From Mycolicibacterium litorale (GTDB lineage Bacteria > Actinomycetota > Actinomycetes > Mycobacteriales > Mycobacteriaceae), in contig NZ_AP023287.1 in the NCBI RefSeq assembly GCF_014218295.1, positions 3,534,001 to 3,598,000 on the forward strand: 64,000 nucleotides of DNA, written 5' to 3'. Both the position numbers and the translations under genes were made by a program. The notes below the pieces were generated by a model that had not been told where the DNA came from, searched no databases, and worked only from the letters and a program-made list of their open reading frames with translations. How positions within the stretch are numbered: position 1 is the first letter of the stretch; every line of letters starts with the position of its first letter. Positions 25,176-33,788 of this stretch are shown here, piece by piece.

Positions 25176-26012
25176 TCACTCCGAGAGGCTGACGCACACG
25201 CCGACCGCGCCCGCGCCGACGTGGATCGCCAGCACCGGTCCCATATCGGTGACGGTGAGCGTCTCGATCTGCGGCAGCCGTTCGGTCAGCGCGGCGCCGA
25301 CGGCGTCGGCGGCGTCGTGGTTGTCGACGTGGTGCACGGCCACCGCGGCCCGCCGCTCCCCCACCAACTCGACCACCTGGTCGACGAGCGCGGCGTGCGC
25401 CTTCGACGTGGTCCTGATCCGCTGCGCCAGCACCAGCCTGCCGTCGACGTCCACGCGCAGCAGCGGTTTCAGCGACAGCGCCGTGCCCAGCCACGACGCG
25501 GTCGCGCCGATCCGTCCGCTGCGCCGCAGGTTGTCGAGTCGCTGGACGACGATGAAGGCCGACCCGCGCGGCACGGCCGAGCGTGCGACCGCCTCCACCG
25601 TGTCGAGGTCGGCGCCCTCGGCCGCACAGCGCGCCGCCGCCAGCGCGACGAAACCGACGCCCATCGCGGCAGAACGCGTATTGACCACGCGGACAACAGA
25701 TCCGAACTCGCGCGCCGCGGTCACCGCGGAGCTGAACGTACTCGACAGCGCCGCGGACAGATGTACCGCGACCACTCCGTCACCGCCACTGTCGGCGAGC
25801 GCCCGCCGATAGGCCTTGCCCAGCTCTCCCGGCGTGGCACCGGACGTCGTCACATGCGCCCGCTCGTGGATGTCGTTGGGGATGGCGTCGACCCCGTCGC
25901 GCAGATCGAGTTCGTCGACCATCACATGCAGCGGCACCTGCCGGATGCCCCAGCGGGTCAGCTCGTCGGCGGGCAAGCGGGACGAGGCATCGGTCACCAC
26001 CACCACGGCCAT
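25176..26012 (-). CDS. DegV-family fatty-acid-binding protein (Rv2417c-like)
   Basis: DegV/FakB proteins hold a fatty acid between two domains. The 278-residue product starts MAVVVVTDASSRLPADELTR (the typical VTDSS opening), then has HVTTSGATPGELGKAYRRAL and GDGVVAVHLSAALSSTFSSA, the phosphate- and acyl-binding loops. FIVVQRLDNLRRSGRIG and SLKPLLRVDVDGRL mark the second domain. It is the last gene of the nadD-rsfS-gpgP-octT operon, 3 nt after octT. Its partner kinase (FakA) is not in the window. Confidence 0.9.
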   Translation of the reverse strand: MAVVVVTDASSRLPADELTRWGIRQVPLHVMVDELDLRDGVDAIPNDIHERAHVTTSGATPGELGKAYRRALADSGGDGVVAVHLSAALSSTFSSAVTAAREFGSVVRVVNTRSAAMGVGFVALAAARCAAEGADLDTVEAVARSAVPRGSAFIVVQRLDNLRRSGRIGATASWLGTALSLKPLLRVDVDGRLVLAQRIRTTSKAHAALVDQVVELVGERRAAVAVHHVDNHDAADAVGAALTERLPQIETLTVTDMGPVLAIHVGAGAVGVCVSLSE

Positions 26013-26015
26013 GGC

Positions 26016-26750
26016 TCAGCGACCCGTGACGCTCTGCGGCACACCGGCTTCGGCCAGCGCCTTGATCATCAGATCGGCCACCGCCCGGTGCGCCTCGAAA
26101 TTCCAGTGGATGCCGTCGGGGTTGCCTCGCCCGCCGAGGACGTGATCGGCCACGGCGGCCTTGAGGTCCACCAGCGGGACGTCGTGCCGTTCGGCCCACT
26201 CGGTGATCGCCCGGACCGTACCGGCCCTGCCGTGATGGGCCTTGCCGTAGGTCTCGGCGATGTGCACCGACGGAAGCGATGCCACGATCGGGATGCCCGG
26301 CCGGTTGAAGTCGATGGCGCTGCGGGTCATCTCGAGGTACTCGGCGCTCAGATGCGGCGGCAGTGCGGAGCGGGCGATCGGCGACAACCGCGGCTGCACC
26401 CAGCCGTAGCCGTCGCGCACCCAGCGCCGCAACCACGGCGGCCGGACATACCGGATGAGTTCACGCAGCGCGGTCGGCAGCGGCGAGGGCAGCGAATCCA
26501 TGCCACCGGTGGCGAAGACGACCGCGCCGGCGCGCGGCAAGGCGGCCCATGCCCGCGGATCCTGCGTCGCCGCCCACCACACGTCGCGGCACGTCCAGCC
26601 GATGCGACCGATCAACTCGAGATCCCAACCCAGGTGATCGGCGACCAGATTGGGCCAGATCCGCGGATCGTCGGACGGCAGACCACCGGTCGGGCCGTAG
26701 TACGCCAGCGAATCGGCGAAGACCAGCAGCGTCGGCCTAGAGGACGTCAT
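26016..26750 (-). CDS. octT: Diglucosylglycerate octanoyltransferase OctT (SGNH fold)
   Basis: OctT adds an octanoyl group to diglucosylglycerate early in methylglucose lipopolysaccharide synthesis. The 244-residue protein has the SGNH-type block [10 protein letters not shown] (Ser14), a [11 protein letters not shown] block, and the C-terminal [10 protein letters not shown] with the catalytic Asp/His pair. It overlaps the gpgP 3' end by 14 bp, and gpgP is an enzyme of the same pathway, which supports the call. It is in the slot of Rv2418c. Cytoplasmic, no signal peptide. Confidence 0.88.
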   Translation of the reverse strand: MTSSRPTLLVFADSLAYYGPTGGLPSDDPRIWPNLVADHLGWDLELIGRIGWTCRDVWWAATQDPRAWAALPRAGAVVFATGGMDSLPSPLPTALRELIRYVRPPWLRRWVRDGYGWVQPRLSPIARSALPPHLSAEYLEMTRSAIDFNRPGIPIVASLPSVHIAETYGKAHHGRAGTVRAITEWAERHDVPLVDLKAAVADHVLGGRGNPDGIHWNFEAHRAVADLMIKALAEAGVPQSVTGR

Positions 26751-27414
26751 GGCCGACCTGCGCCGAGGCGTTCCACACGTCCAGCCGCCAACGGATGTCG
26801 TCGAGACCGGCCTCAGGTTCCGAATGCCCGGACAGCTGAACCCAACTGGCGTTGCCCATCCCGCCCAGCACCGGCCAGGTGTCCACCGGCAAGCCCAGCA
26901 GATCCGCGGTCAGCGCGGCGATCAGACCACCGTGCGCCACCAGCACCACCGGACGGTCGGGGTGTCCGTCGGCGTCCGACCCCCACTCACGTTGCGCGGC
27001 AACGAGTTCGGCGACCAGCGGCCGGCTGCGGGCTGCGACGTCGACGCGACTCTCCCCGCCGTGCGGCGCCCAGCGGGCGTCGTCGCGCCAGGCCAGCCGC
27101 GCACCGGGTGCGACGGCGTCGACCTCCAGGTGGGTCATGCCCTGCCAGTCACCCAGATGTGTTTCGCGCAACCGGGTGTCGACCGACACCGGCAGCCCCG
27201 CCCGCTCACCGAGCACCAGCGCGGTGTCCAGCGCGCGGCGCAGATCCGAGGACACGATCAGCAGGGGTTGACGCTTGGCGAGTGCCTCCGCGGCAACGAC
27301 CGCCTGCTCGCGGCCCAATTCGGAGAGTTCGGTGTCGAGTTGGCCCTGCATGCGCCGGCCCGCGTTGAATTCGGTCTGGCCGTGCCGCAGCAGCACCAGC
27401 CGGCGCACCCTCAC
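26737..27414 (-). CDS. gpgP: Glucosyl-3-phosphoglycerate phosphatase GpgP
   Basis: This histidine phosphatase dephosphorylates glucosyl-3-phosphoglycerate to glucosylglycerate. GTG 27414 overlaps the rsfS stop as GTGA. The product opens with [20 protein letters not shown], containing the RHG phosphate-accepting motif, and later has [12 protein letters not shown], the acid/base Glu region [12 protein letters not shown], and VVLVAHGG with the second His. The length is 225 aa. A longer frame to 27513 overlaps rsfS heavily and is not used. Confidence 0.9.
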   Translation of the reverse strand: MRVRRLVLLRHGQTEFNAGRRMQGQLDTELSELGREQAVVAAEALAKRQPLLIVSSDLRRALDTALVLGERAGLPVSVDTRLRETHLGDWQGMTHLEVDAVAPGARLAWRDDARWAPHGGESRVDVAARSRPLVAELVAAQREWGSDADGHPDRPVVLVAHGGLIAALTADLLGLPVDTWPVLGGMGNASWVQLSGHSEPEAGLDDIRWRLDVWNASAQVGHDVL

Positions 27415-27833
27415 GAGGCGTCGTCCGTTTCTCCTCGTGCAAGAGGCTCCTCGGCGTCCCGTTGAGGAAGCGGCCCGTCCAGATCGACCGGGACCAGCGG
27501 GCAGTCCCGCCACAGCCGGTCGAGTGCGTAGAAGTTGCGTTCGTCCTGGTGCTGGATGTGCACCACGATGTCGACGTAGTCCAGCAGGGTCCAGCGTCCC
27601 TCGCGGGTGCCCTCACGACGGGCGGGTTTGTGGCCGGCCAGCCGCATCTTCTCCTCGACCTCGTCGACGATCGCATTGACCTGTCGCTCGTTGTTCGCCG
27701 AGGCGATGACGAAGCAGTCGGTGATCACGAGTTGGCCGGACACGTCGATGACGACGACGTCGTCGGCGAGCTTCGACGACGCCGCACGGGCGGCCACGGT
27801 CGCCATCTGGATGGCTTCGTCGGAGGCGGTCAT
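27411..27833 (-). CDS. rsfS: Ribosomal silencing factor RsfS
   Basis: RsfS binds ribosomal protein L14 and blocks joining of the subunits in starved cells. The 140-residue protein starts MTASDEAIQMATVAARAASS and carries VVVIDVSGQLVITDCFVIAS, EGTREGRWTLLDYVDIVVHI and ERNFYALDRLWRDCP, the family core. The C-terminal 30 residues (PVDLDGPLPQRDAEEP and on) are an actinobacterial extension. ATG 27833 follows TGAGGA; nadD lies 10 nt upstream. Confidence 0.94.
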   Translation of the reverse strand: MTASDEAIQMATVAARAASSKLADDVVVIDVSGQLVITDCFVIASANNERQVNAIVDEVEEKMRLAGHKPARREGTREGRWTLLDYVDIVVHIQHQDERNFYALDRLWRDCPLVPVDLDGPLPQRDAEEPLARGETDDAS

Positions 27834-27843
27834 GGGGAGGTCC

Positions 27844-28503
27844 TCAGCTTTCGAGCGGGTCGGGAAGATAGAGCCTGCGCTTGGTGACGTACTGCACCAC
27901 GCCGTCGGGCACCAGGTACCAGATGGGTCGAGCTTCGCCGGCACGTTTGCGGCAGTCGCTCGACGAGATCGCGAGCGCGGGCACTTCGACCAACGACAGC
28001 GCGTCGTCGGGAAGTTCCCGCAGGGCAGCCGAGATGTGGCTGCCGTCGAGTTCGTAGCCGGGTCTGCTGACACCGACGAACCGCGCGATGGAGAACATGT
28101 CCTCCCAGTTCTGCCACGACAGGATCGAGCCGAGTGCGTCGGCGCCGGTGATGAAGTACAGGTCGGCGTCGGGGTTGAGGTCGTGCAGATCGCGCAGGGT
28201 GTCCTTGGTGTAGGTGGGGCCGCCGCGGTCGATGTCCACCCGGCTGACGGAGAACCGCGGGTTGGAGGCCGTGGCGATCACGGTCATCAGATAGCGGTCC
28301 TCGGCGGGGGTGACCTGGCGGTCGTGTTTCTGCCACGGCTGTCCGGTCGGCACGAACACGACCTCGTCGAGCCCGAACAGATCGGCCACCTCGCTCGCGG
28401 CGACCAGGTGCCCGTGGTGGATGGGGTCGAACGTCCCACCCATCACACCCAGCCTGCGCGTTCGATGCTCTTCGCGCGAGCGGCTCATCGGACGGCTTTG
28501 CAC
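27844..28503 (-). CDS. nadD: Nicotinate-mononucleotide adenylyltransferase
   Basis: NadD makes NaAD from NaMN and ATP in NAD synthesis; its substrate partner NadE is also in this window. The 219-residue protein has the nucleotidyltransferase motif [27 protein letters not shown], and the late [20 protein letters not shown] (ISSTxIR-like). The GTG at 28503 lies 8 nt after TAAGCT, a likely leaderless start; ATG 28488 is the alternative. It heads the nadD-rsfS-gpgP-octT-degV operon. Confidence 0.95.
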   Translation of the reverse strand: MQSRPMSRSREEHRTRRLGVMGGTFDPIHHGHLVAASEVADLFGLDEVVFVPTGQPWQKHDRQVTPAEDRYLMTVIATASNPRFSVSRVDIDRGGPTYTKDTLRDLHDLNPDADLYFITGADALGSILSWQNWEDMFSIARFVGVSRPGYELDGSHISAALRELPDDALSLVEVPALAISSSDCRKRAGEARPIWYLVPDGVVQYVTKRRLYLPDPLES

Positions 28504-28534
28504 GAACAGCGAGCTTACGGCAGCGGCTGCACCC

Positions 28535-29293
28535 TCAGACCCCAGCGCGGTCGGGCGTCAGCACCTCGGAGACCTCGAATGCGGCGCGGTCGGCGCGGTA
28601 GACGTCGCGCGCATACTCCACGCACCGGCCGGACTCGTCCTGGGTGCGGCGGGTCAACAGGGTGCCCGCCGATCCGGCACGCACGGCCAGCGCGGAACTC
28701 GACGCGTCGTCGAGCACGATCGACTCGAGCACTGCGGTCGACCGGGCGAGCCGGATCCGGTAGCGGTCCCGCAGCACCGCCCACAGCGAGCCCTCCTCCG
28801 GTGTGTCGAGGATGCCGGGCGTCAGGTGGGCGGGCAGAAACGTCGTCTCGAGTGCGACCGGTGCGTCGTCGACGCTGCGCAACCGGTGGAAGACGTGCAC
28901 CTCCGCGCCGTCGTCGAGCCCGAGCGCCATGCGCACCGCCGGGGTCGCCTGCTGGACCTCGGCCCACAGCAGGCGGGCGGCGGGCCGGCGCCCGAGCCGC
29001 GACACCTCTTCGGAGAAGCTGCCGATGTGGAAGCGCACCCGGGGTTCGGCGACGAAGGTCCCGCGAGGGGGTTTGCGGTAGACCACGCCTTCGCTTTCGA
29101 GCAGTGACAGCGCCTGGCGTGCGGTCATCCGGCTGACGCCGTGCTGTTCGGCGAGCTCGCGTTCCGAGGGCAGCAGCGTATGCGGTCCGAGCTGGTCGGT
29201 GACGATTCTGTCGCGCACCACCGCCGCGATGGCGAGATAGCGCGGCGGGTTGCCCCCACCCGTCGGCGGACTCTTCCTCCCAGCGCCCGGCAT
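28535..29293 (-). CDS. GntR-family regulator, HutC/DasR subfamily (wHTH + UTRA)
   Basis: The 252-residue regulator has an N-terminal winged helix ([20 protein letters not shown], then [20 protein letters not shown]) and a UTRA ligand-binding domain ([20 protein letters not shown]) that senses a small metabolite. ATG 29293 (MPGAGRKSP) is the sensible start; a longer frame crosses the operator. It is divergent from a permease-kinase-dehydrogenase operon. A DasR-like operator lies 32 nt upstream of its own start and a second one before the permease, so it probably represses both. The effector is unknown but is likely the transported compound or its phosphate. Confidence 0.9.
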   Translation of the reverse strand: MPGAGRKSPPTGGGNPPRYLAIAAVVRDRIVTDQLGPHTLLPSERELAEQHGVSRMTARQALSLLESEGVVYRKPPRGTFVAEPRVRFHIGSFSEEVSRLGRRPAARLLWAEVQQATPAVRMALGLDDGAEVHVFHRLRSVDDAPVALETTFLPAHLTPGILDTPEEGSLWAVLRDRYRIRLARSTAVLESIVLDDASSSALAVRAGSAGTLLTRRTQDESGRCVEYARDVYRADRAAFEVSEVLTPDRAGV

Positions 29294-29324
29294 GTGTGCA
29301 GCGTAGCCGGATGCGGCAACCACG

Positions 29325-29336
29325 TGGTCTAGGCCA
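29325..29336. promoter_or_regulatory. GntR operator 1 (TGGTCTAGGCCA)
   Basis: It differs by one base from TGGTCTAGACCA, the core of the dre site bound by the HutC-type regulator DasR. It lies 32 nt upstream of the GntR start codon, in its likely promoter, and is 84 bp centre to centre from operator 2. Confidence 0.6.
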
Positions 29337-29365
29337 CCCTTTCGGCGCACGATTTCCCGCCCGAG

Positions 29366-29394
29366 TTGACGATGACGTGGCTCACACCCATACT
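29366..29394 (+). promoter_or_regulatory. Promoter of the permease-kinase-dehydrogenase operon
   Basis: TTGACG (29366-29371) and CATACT (29389-29394) are 17 bp apart, a very good SigA-type promoter. Transcription would start near 29400-29402, about 8 nt before operator 2. A bound GntR dimer would therefore block clearance. Confidence 0.6.
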
Positions 29395-29408
29395 ACGGTT
29401 CAACCACA

Positions 29409-29420
29409 TGGTCTATACCA
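29409..29420. promoter_or_regulatory. GntR operator 2 (TGGTCTATACCA)
   Basis: This has perfect TGGT/ACCA outer arms and one mismatch to the DasR core TGGTCTAGACCA. It sits just downstream of the -10 box and 12 nt before the permease start codon. Confidence 0.6.
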
Positions 29421-29431
29421 ACGGAGGAACT

Positions 29432-30931
29432 ATGTCCGGCCCCGTTACCGGCGGCGGTGACGCCGCCGACCTCGCCCAGTTCGGCTACTCGCAGGCCCTC
29501 GAGCGGCGCACCGGGAAGTTCGCGTCCTTCGCGGTGGCGTTCGCGTTCGTCTCGATCGCGACCGGCATCTTCACCACCTACGGGTCCGTCCTCAACTCGT
29601 CCGGCCCGATCGGCATCTGGACGTGGCCGATCGCGGTGGTCGGCCAGTTGGCGGTCGCCTTCGTGCTGGGTGCGCTGGCGTCGCGCATCCCGGTGACCGG
29701 CTACCACTACCAGTGGATGTCGCGGCTGGCCAACCCGGTGCTGGGCTGGATCATCGGCTGGATCTCGTTCACGTTCCTGGCCATCGTGGTGTGCGCGGTG
29801 GACTACACGATCGCGTCGACGATCCTGCCGGTGCTGCTGAACTACGAGAGCACCGCCACGATCGCGTGGCTGATCACCGCGCTGGTGCTGGTGGTGCAGT
29901 TCCTGCTGGTGGCGTTCTCCACACCGTGGGCCGAACGGGTCAACAACAGCTTCGTGACCCTCGAGCTGATCGGCATGGTGGCGCTGACCGTGCTGCTGCT
30001 CGTGGTCGCCGCGATCCGCGGGGACATGGAGTTCGGCAACCTGTTCAGCCGTGGCGCCGTCCCGGCGGAGGGTTTCTGGAGCTTCGGCGACTGGACGTCG
30101 GCCGGACCGTGGATGCTCGGTTTCCTGCTGGGTGCCTTCACGATCGTCGGCTTCGAATCCGCCGCCAACCTCGCCGAGGAGACCCACGACCCCGAGCGGG
30201 TGGTGCCACGGGCGATGTGCCAGGCCGTGCTGGCCTCCGGTGTGCTGGGCTTCCTGTTCCTGGTCGCCGTCACGCTGGCCGCGGGCGACCCGGTCGCGCT
30301 GGCTGAGTCCGGGACGCCGATCGCCGACGTCATCGAGAACACCCTGGGCTCGGTGGTGGCGACGCTGTTGCTGCTGATGGTGGTGCTGGCGATCTTCGCG
30401 TGCGGTCTGGTCATCATGATCACCGGAGTGCGCGTCACCTGGGCGATGTCGCGTGACGAGCGCTTCCCCGGCTGGCAGCAGTGGAACCAGATCTCGCCGC
30501 GCTTCCACACCCCGTTCAAGGCCGCGGTGCTCTACTTCGTCGTGGCGCAGCTGATCCTGGCGATCTTCTCCCGCTCGGAGACCGCACTGTTCACGCTCTT
30601 CGGCGCCGCCACGCTCCTGCCCGCGGTGATGTACGCCGCGACCGTCGTGCTCTACCTCGTCAAGCGCAAGGCGTTGCCCGCCAACGGGAAGTTCGACCTC
30701 GGCGCGTGGGAGATCCCGATCGTCGCGGTGGCCGTCGTCTGGCTGGTGTTCGAACTCGCGCTGTTCCGGGACTCGAGTTTCGCCGAGGCATGGTCGTACG
30801 TCATCGTGATGGTGGTGATCGGCGCGCTCTACCTGGGCTACCTGCTGGCGACCCGCGGCCGCACCGGCCTGTCGATGCCCGACATGCATTCGATCGACGC
30901 CGAACTCGACCGTGAGGCCGCAAGAGACTGA
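29432..30931 (+). CDS. APC-superfamily amino acid/amine permease
   Basis: This cytoplasmic-membrane transporter of 499 aa has about 12 hydrophobic helices. ATG 29432 follows GGAGGAAC. The N-terminal signature is FVSIATGIFTTYGSVLNSSG, the substrate-binding GS/TG-type unwound helix of the APC fold. The family motif FTIVGFESAANLAEETHDPE is the usual fungal/bacterial amino acid permease stretch. It is most like the subgroup for small amines, GABA or choline-like amino acids, but the sequence does not fix the substrate. It is first in a four-gene operon under GntR control; its stop overlaps the kinase ATG by 1 nt. Confidence 0.9.
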   Translation: MSGPVTGGGDAADLAQFGYSQALERRTGKFASFAVAFAFVSIATGIFTTYGSVLNSSGPIGIWTWPIAVVGQLAVAFVLGALASRIPVTGYHYQWMSRLANPVLGWIIGWISFTFLAIVVCAVDYTIASTILPVLLNYESTATIAWLITALVLVVQFLLVAFSTPWAERVNNSFVTLELIGMVALTVLLLVVAAIRGDMEFGNLFSRGAVPAEGFWSFGDWTSAGPWMLGFLLGAFTIVGFESAANLAEETHDPERVVPRAMCQAVLASGVLGFLFLVAVTLAAGDPVALAESGTPIADVIENTLGSVVATLLLLMVVLAIFACGLVIMITGVRVTWAMSRDERFPGWQQWNQISPRFHTPFKAAVLYFVVAQLILAIFSRSETALFTLFGAATLLPAVMYAATVVLYLVKRKALPANGKFDLGAWEIPIVAVAVVWLVFELALFRDSSFAEAWSYVIVMVVIGALYLGYLLATRGRTGLSMPDMHSIDAELDREAARD

Positions 30932-32376
30932 TGACCCATCTGCTCGCCATCGACCAGGGCACGTCGGGGACGAAAGCGATCGTCGTCGACTACGGCTCCG
31001 ACGTGTCCGGGCGGGTCGTCGCGGTCGCCGAGGTCGCGCTGCGACCGCAATACCTTGCGGGCGGAGCCGTCGAACAGGATCCGGAAGCGCTGTGGGATTC
31101 GGTCGTGCGCGCGGGCCGGGAGGCCCTGGCGCAGGCGGGGGTCGGCGTGGACGCGGTCGCCCTGGCCAACCAGGGCGAGACGGTGCTGGCCTGGGACCGC
31201 GACACCGGGCGCCCGCTCACCCCGGCGATCGTGTGGCAGGACCGCCGCTCGGAGTCGGTCTGCGCACCGCTCACCGATTCGGCCCACCGCGTCGCGCAGC
31301 GCACGGGCCTGGTGCTCGACCCGTACTTCTCCGCACCCAAGATGGCCTGGCTGCGGGCGAATCTCACCCGCTCGGGAGTGGTCACCACCACCGACACCTG
31401 GCTGGTGCACCGGTTGTGCGGCGCGTTCGTCACCGACGCCTCAACGGCCAGCCGCTCACTGCTGACCGGGCTGGACTCCCCCTCCTGGGACGGTGAGTTG
31501 CTCGACCTGTTCGGGCTGGCCGGCGAGGCGCTGCCCGAGATCGTCGACTGCGACCGGATCGTCGGGGAGACAGCCGCTTTCGGGCCGACGATCCCGGTCG
31601 CCGGGCTCATCGTCGACCAGCAGGCCGCCCTTCTGGCCGAGAGCTGCCTGGAGCCCGGCGCCGCCAAGTGCACCTACGGCACCGGGGCGTTCCTGCTCGC
31701 ACAGCTCGGCGCCGCCCCGGCACTGTCGTCGTCGGGGCTGACGACGTCGATGGCCTGGCGGTTGCGCGGACAGACGTCGTACTGCGCCGACGGTCAGGTG
31801 TACACCGCGGCATCGGCCGTGCGGTGGGCGATCGACCTCGGGCTGGTGCCCGCCGCCGACCGGCTCGACACCGTCTCCGCCGACTCGAGTGACGGGGTGC
31901 TGTGTGTCCCGGCGCTCGCGGGTCTGGCTGCGCCGTGGTGGGATTCGGGTGCGACGGCCTCGTTCACCGGGATGACGCTGTCGAGCGGGCGCGGCCACCT
32001 CGTGCGGGCGCTGCTGGAGGGAATCGCCGCACAGGTCACCGCGCTGGCCGACCTGGTGGCCACGGATCTGGGGCGTCCCCTCACCAGGCTCCGGGTCGAC
32101 GGCGGCCTGACCCGCTCGGCGGTGCTGATGCAGGCACAGGCCGATCTCGCGCAGATCCCGGTCGACGTCTACCCGTCATTGCACGCGACCGCGCTGGGCG
32201 CCGCCGCCTGTGCGCGCATGGCCTTGCAGCCCGCACTCACCCCGGCCGACGCCGTCGGTCCGTGGACGCCCGTCCACACCTACGAACCGCAGTGGTCGGC
32301 CGACCGCGCCGCCGATCACCTGGACCGCTGGCGGCGCGCGGCGGAATCAACCCTGCAGAACCAAGGAGAGAGCTGA
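30931..32376 (+). CDS. FGGY-family carbohydrate/polyol kinase (glycerol-kinase-like)
   Basis: This ATP-dependent sugar or polyol kinase of 481 aa has domain 1 with LAIDQGTSGTKAIVVD (phosphate-1 motif), the substrate-loop region VALANQGETVLAWDRDTGRP and IVWQDRRSESV, and domain 2 with CTYGTGAFLLAQLG and RLRVDGGLTRSAVLMQAQAD (adenosine motif). This is closest to the glycerol kinase branch, yet the transporter beside it is not a glycerol facilitator. The ATG overlaps the permease stop (TGATG) and its own stop overlaps the next gene the same way. The substrate is uncertain: glycerol or another small polyol. Confidence 0.9.
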   Translation: MTHLLAIDQGTSGTKAIVVDYGSDVSGRVVAVAEVALRPQYLAGGAVEQDPEALWDSVVRAGREALAQAGVGVDAVALANQGETVLAWDRDTGRPLTPAIVWQDRRSESVCAPLTDSAHRVAQRTGLVLDPYFSAPKMAWLRANLTRSGVVTTTDTWLVHRLCGAFVTDASTASRSLLTGLDSPSWDGELLDLFGLAGEALPEIVDCDRIVGETAAFGPTIPVAGLIVDQQAALLAESCLEPGAAKCTYGTGAFLLAQLGAAPALSSSGLTTSMAWRLRGQTSYCADGQVYTAASAVRWAIDLGLVPAADRLDTVSADSSDGVLCVPALAGLAAPWWDSGATASFTGMTLSSGRGHLVRALLEGIAAQVTALADLVATDLGRPLTRLRVDGGLTRSAVLMQAQADLAQIPVDVYPSLHATALGAAACARMALQPALTPADAVGPWTPVHTYEPQWSADRAADHLDRWRRAAESTLQNQGES

Positions 32377-33788
32377 TGAATAGCCCCGACGTCAGTGACG
32401 TCGTCGTGGTCGGCGCGGGCATCGTGGGCAGCGCGATCGCGCGCGCCCTGGCCGGCACCGCGTTGTCGGTGACGCTGCTGGAAGCGCGTGGCGACGTCGG
32501 CGACGGCACCAGCAAGGCCAATACGGCCCTGCTGCACACCGGGTTCGACGCCAAACCCGGCACCTTGGAGTCGACGCTGGTGGCCCGCGGATACGACCTG
32601 CTGGGCGCATACGCCGAGCAGACCGGCATCCCCGTCGAACGCACCGGCGCGCTGCTGGTCGCATGGACCGACGAAGAGCGCGACGCGCTACCCGGCCTGC
32701 GGGACAAAGCGGTTCGCAACGGCTACACCGCATGCGAGATCGTCGATGCCGCAACGGTCTACCGAATGGTGCCCGACCTGGGACCGGGCGCGCTGGCGGG
32801 TCTGACGGTCCCCGGTGAGTCGCTGATCTGCACCTGGACCACCAACCTGGCGCTGGCCACCGACGCGGTGCAGCGCGGCGCCCGCCTGATCCGGGATGCG
32901 CGGGTGCTGTCGGCGGAAATCGCCGACGGCCACACCACGCTGCACACCACCGCCGGCGACGTGCACGCTCGCTGGATCGTCAACGCGGCCGGCCTGGGCG
33001 CCGACCACCTCGACGCGGCATTCGGCCACCACCGTTTCACCGTCACCCCGCGCCGCGGGGAACTGCTGGTCTTCGACAAGCTGACCCGGCCGATGGTTCC
33101 CCTGATCGTGCTCGCGGTGCCGTCCTCGCGCGGTAAGGGGGTGCTGGTGAGCCCCACCATCTACGGCAACGTGATGGTCGGCCCCACCTCGGAGAACCTC
33201 AGCGACCGCACCGCAACCGCGACGAGCGAGGAGGGCTTCGACTTCCTTGTCACCAAGGGTCGCGCGTTGATGCCCAAGCTGTTCGACGAAGAGGTCACCG
33301 CCAGCTACGCGGGACTGCGCGCGGCCATCGACTCCGACGACTACCTGATCGACGTCGACGCGACACGGCGCTACGTCCTGGTCGGCGGCATCCGCTCCAC
33401 GGGCCTGACGTCGGGCATGGCGATCGCCGAACACGTCATGGGCCTCCTCGAGGACACCGACCTCGACCTCACCGCGCGCGTCGACCTGCCCGACCCGCCC
33501 CGGATGCCCAACATCGGCGAGAACGGCGTGCGTCCGTACCAGGACGCCGGCCGCATCGCCGCCGACCCGGCTTACGGACGCATCGTCTGCTTCTGCGAAC
33601 GCGTGACGGCCGGAGAGATCCGCGACGCGTTCTCCTCGACGATCCCGCCCGCCGACCTGGACGGGCTGCGAAGGCGGACCAGGGTGATGAACGGGCGCTG
33701 CCAAGGCTTCTACTGCGGTGCGCACACCCGCGCGCTGCTGGAGTCACAGGGCGCCGAGGACGACGACGAAGTGGCGGCAGTGCGATGA
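32376..33788 (+). CDS. GlpA-like FAD-dependent glycerol-3-phosphate dehydrogenase, with C-terminal BFD [2Fe-2S] domain
   Basis: The 470-residue flavoprotein opens with the FAD-binding fold VVVVGAGIVGSAIARALAGT and has the DAO-type core seen in GlpA/LhgO proteins (SKANTALLHTGFDAKPGTLE). After residue 400 comes a BFD-like iron-sulfur domain: CFC (IVCFCERVTAGEIRDA) and a second pair GRCQGFYC, the four cluster cysteines. It starts at ATG 32376 (TGATG overlap) and ends overlapping the GlpB-like gene by ATGA. Expected role: oxidation of the kinase product, passing electrons via the FeS cluster and the partner flavoprotein. Confidence 0.9.
   Translation: MNSPDVSDVVVVGAGIVGSAIARALAGTALSVTLLEARGDVGDGTSKANTALLHTGFDAKPGTLESTLVARGYDLLGAYAEQTGIPVERTGALLVAWTDEERDALPGLRDKAVRNGYTACEIVDAATVYRMVPDLGPGALAGLTVPGESLICTWTTNLALATDAVQRGARLIRDARVLSAEIADGHTTLHTTAGDVHARWIVNAAGLGADHLDAAFGHHRFTVTPRRGELLVFDKLTRPMVPLIVLAVPSSRGKGVLVSPTIYGNVMVGPTSENLSDRTATATSEEGFDFLVTKGRALMPKLFDEEVTASYAGLRAAIDSDDYLIDVDATRRYVLVGGIRSTGLTSGMAIAEHVMGLLEDTDLDLTARVDLPDPPRMPNIGENGVRPYQDAGRIAADPAYGRIVCFCERVTAGEIRDAFSSTIPPADLDGLRRRTRVMNGRCQGFYCGAHTRALLESQGAEDDDEVAAVR

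Noticed and set aside
29393..30889. Long minus-strand ORF (498 codons) opposite the APC permease
   Set aside because: It is His/Arg/Gly/Gln-rich with no fold; the plus strand encodes a well-formed permease with promoter and ribosome site.
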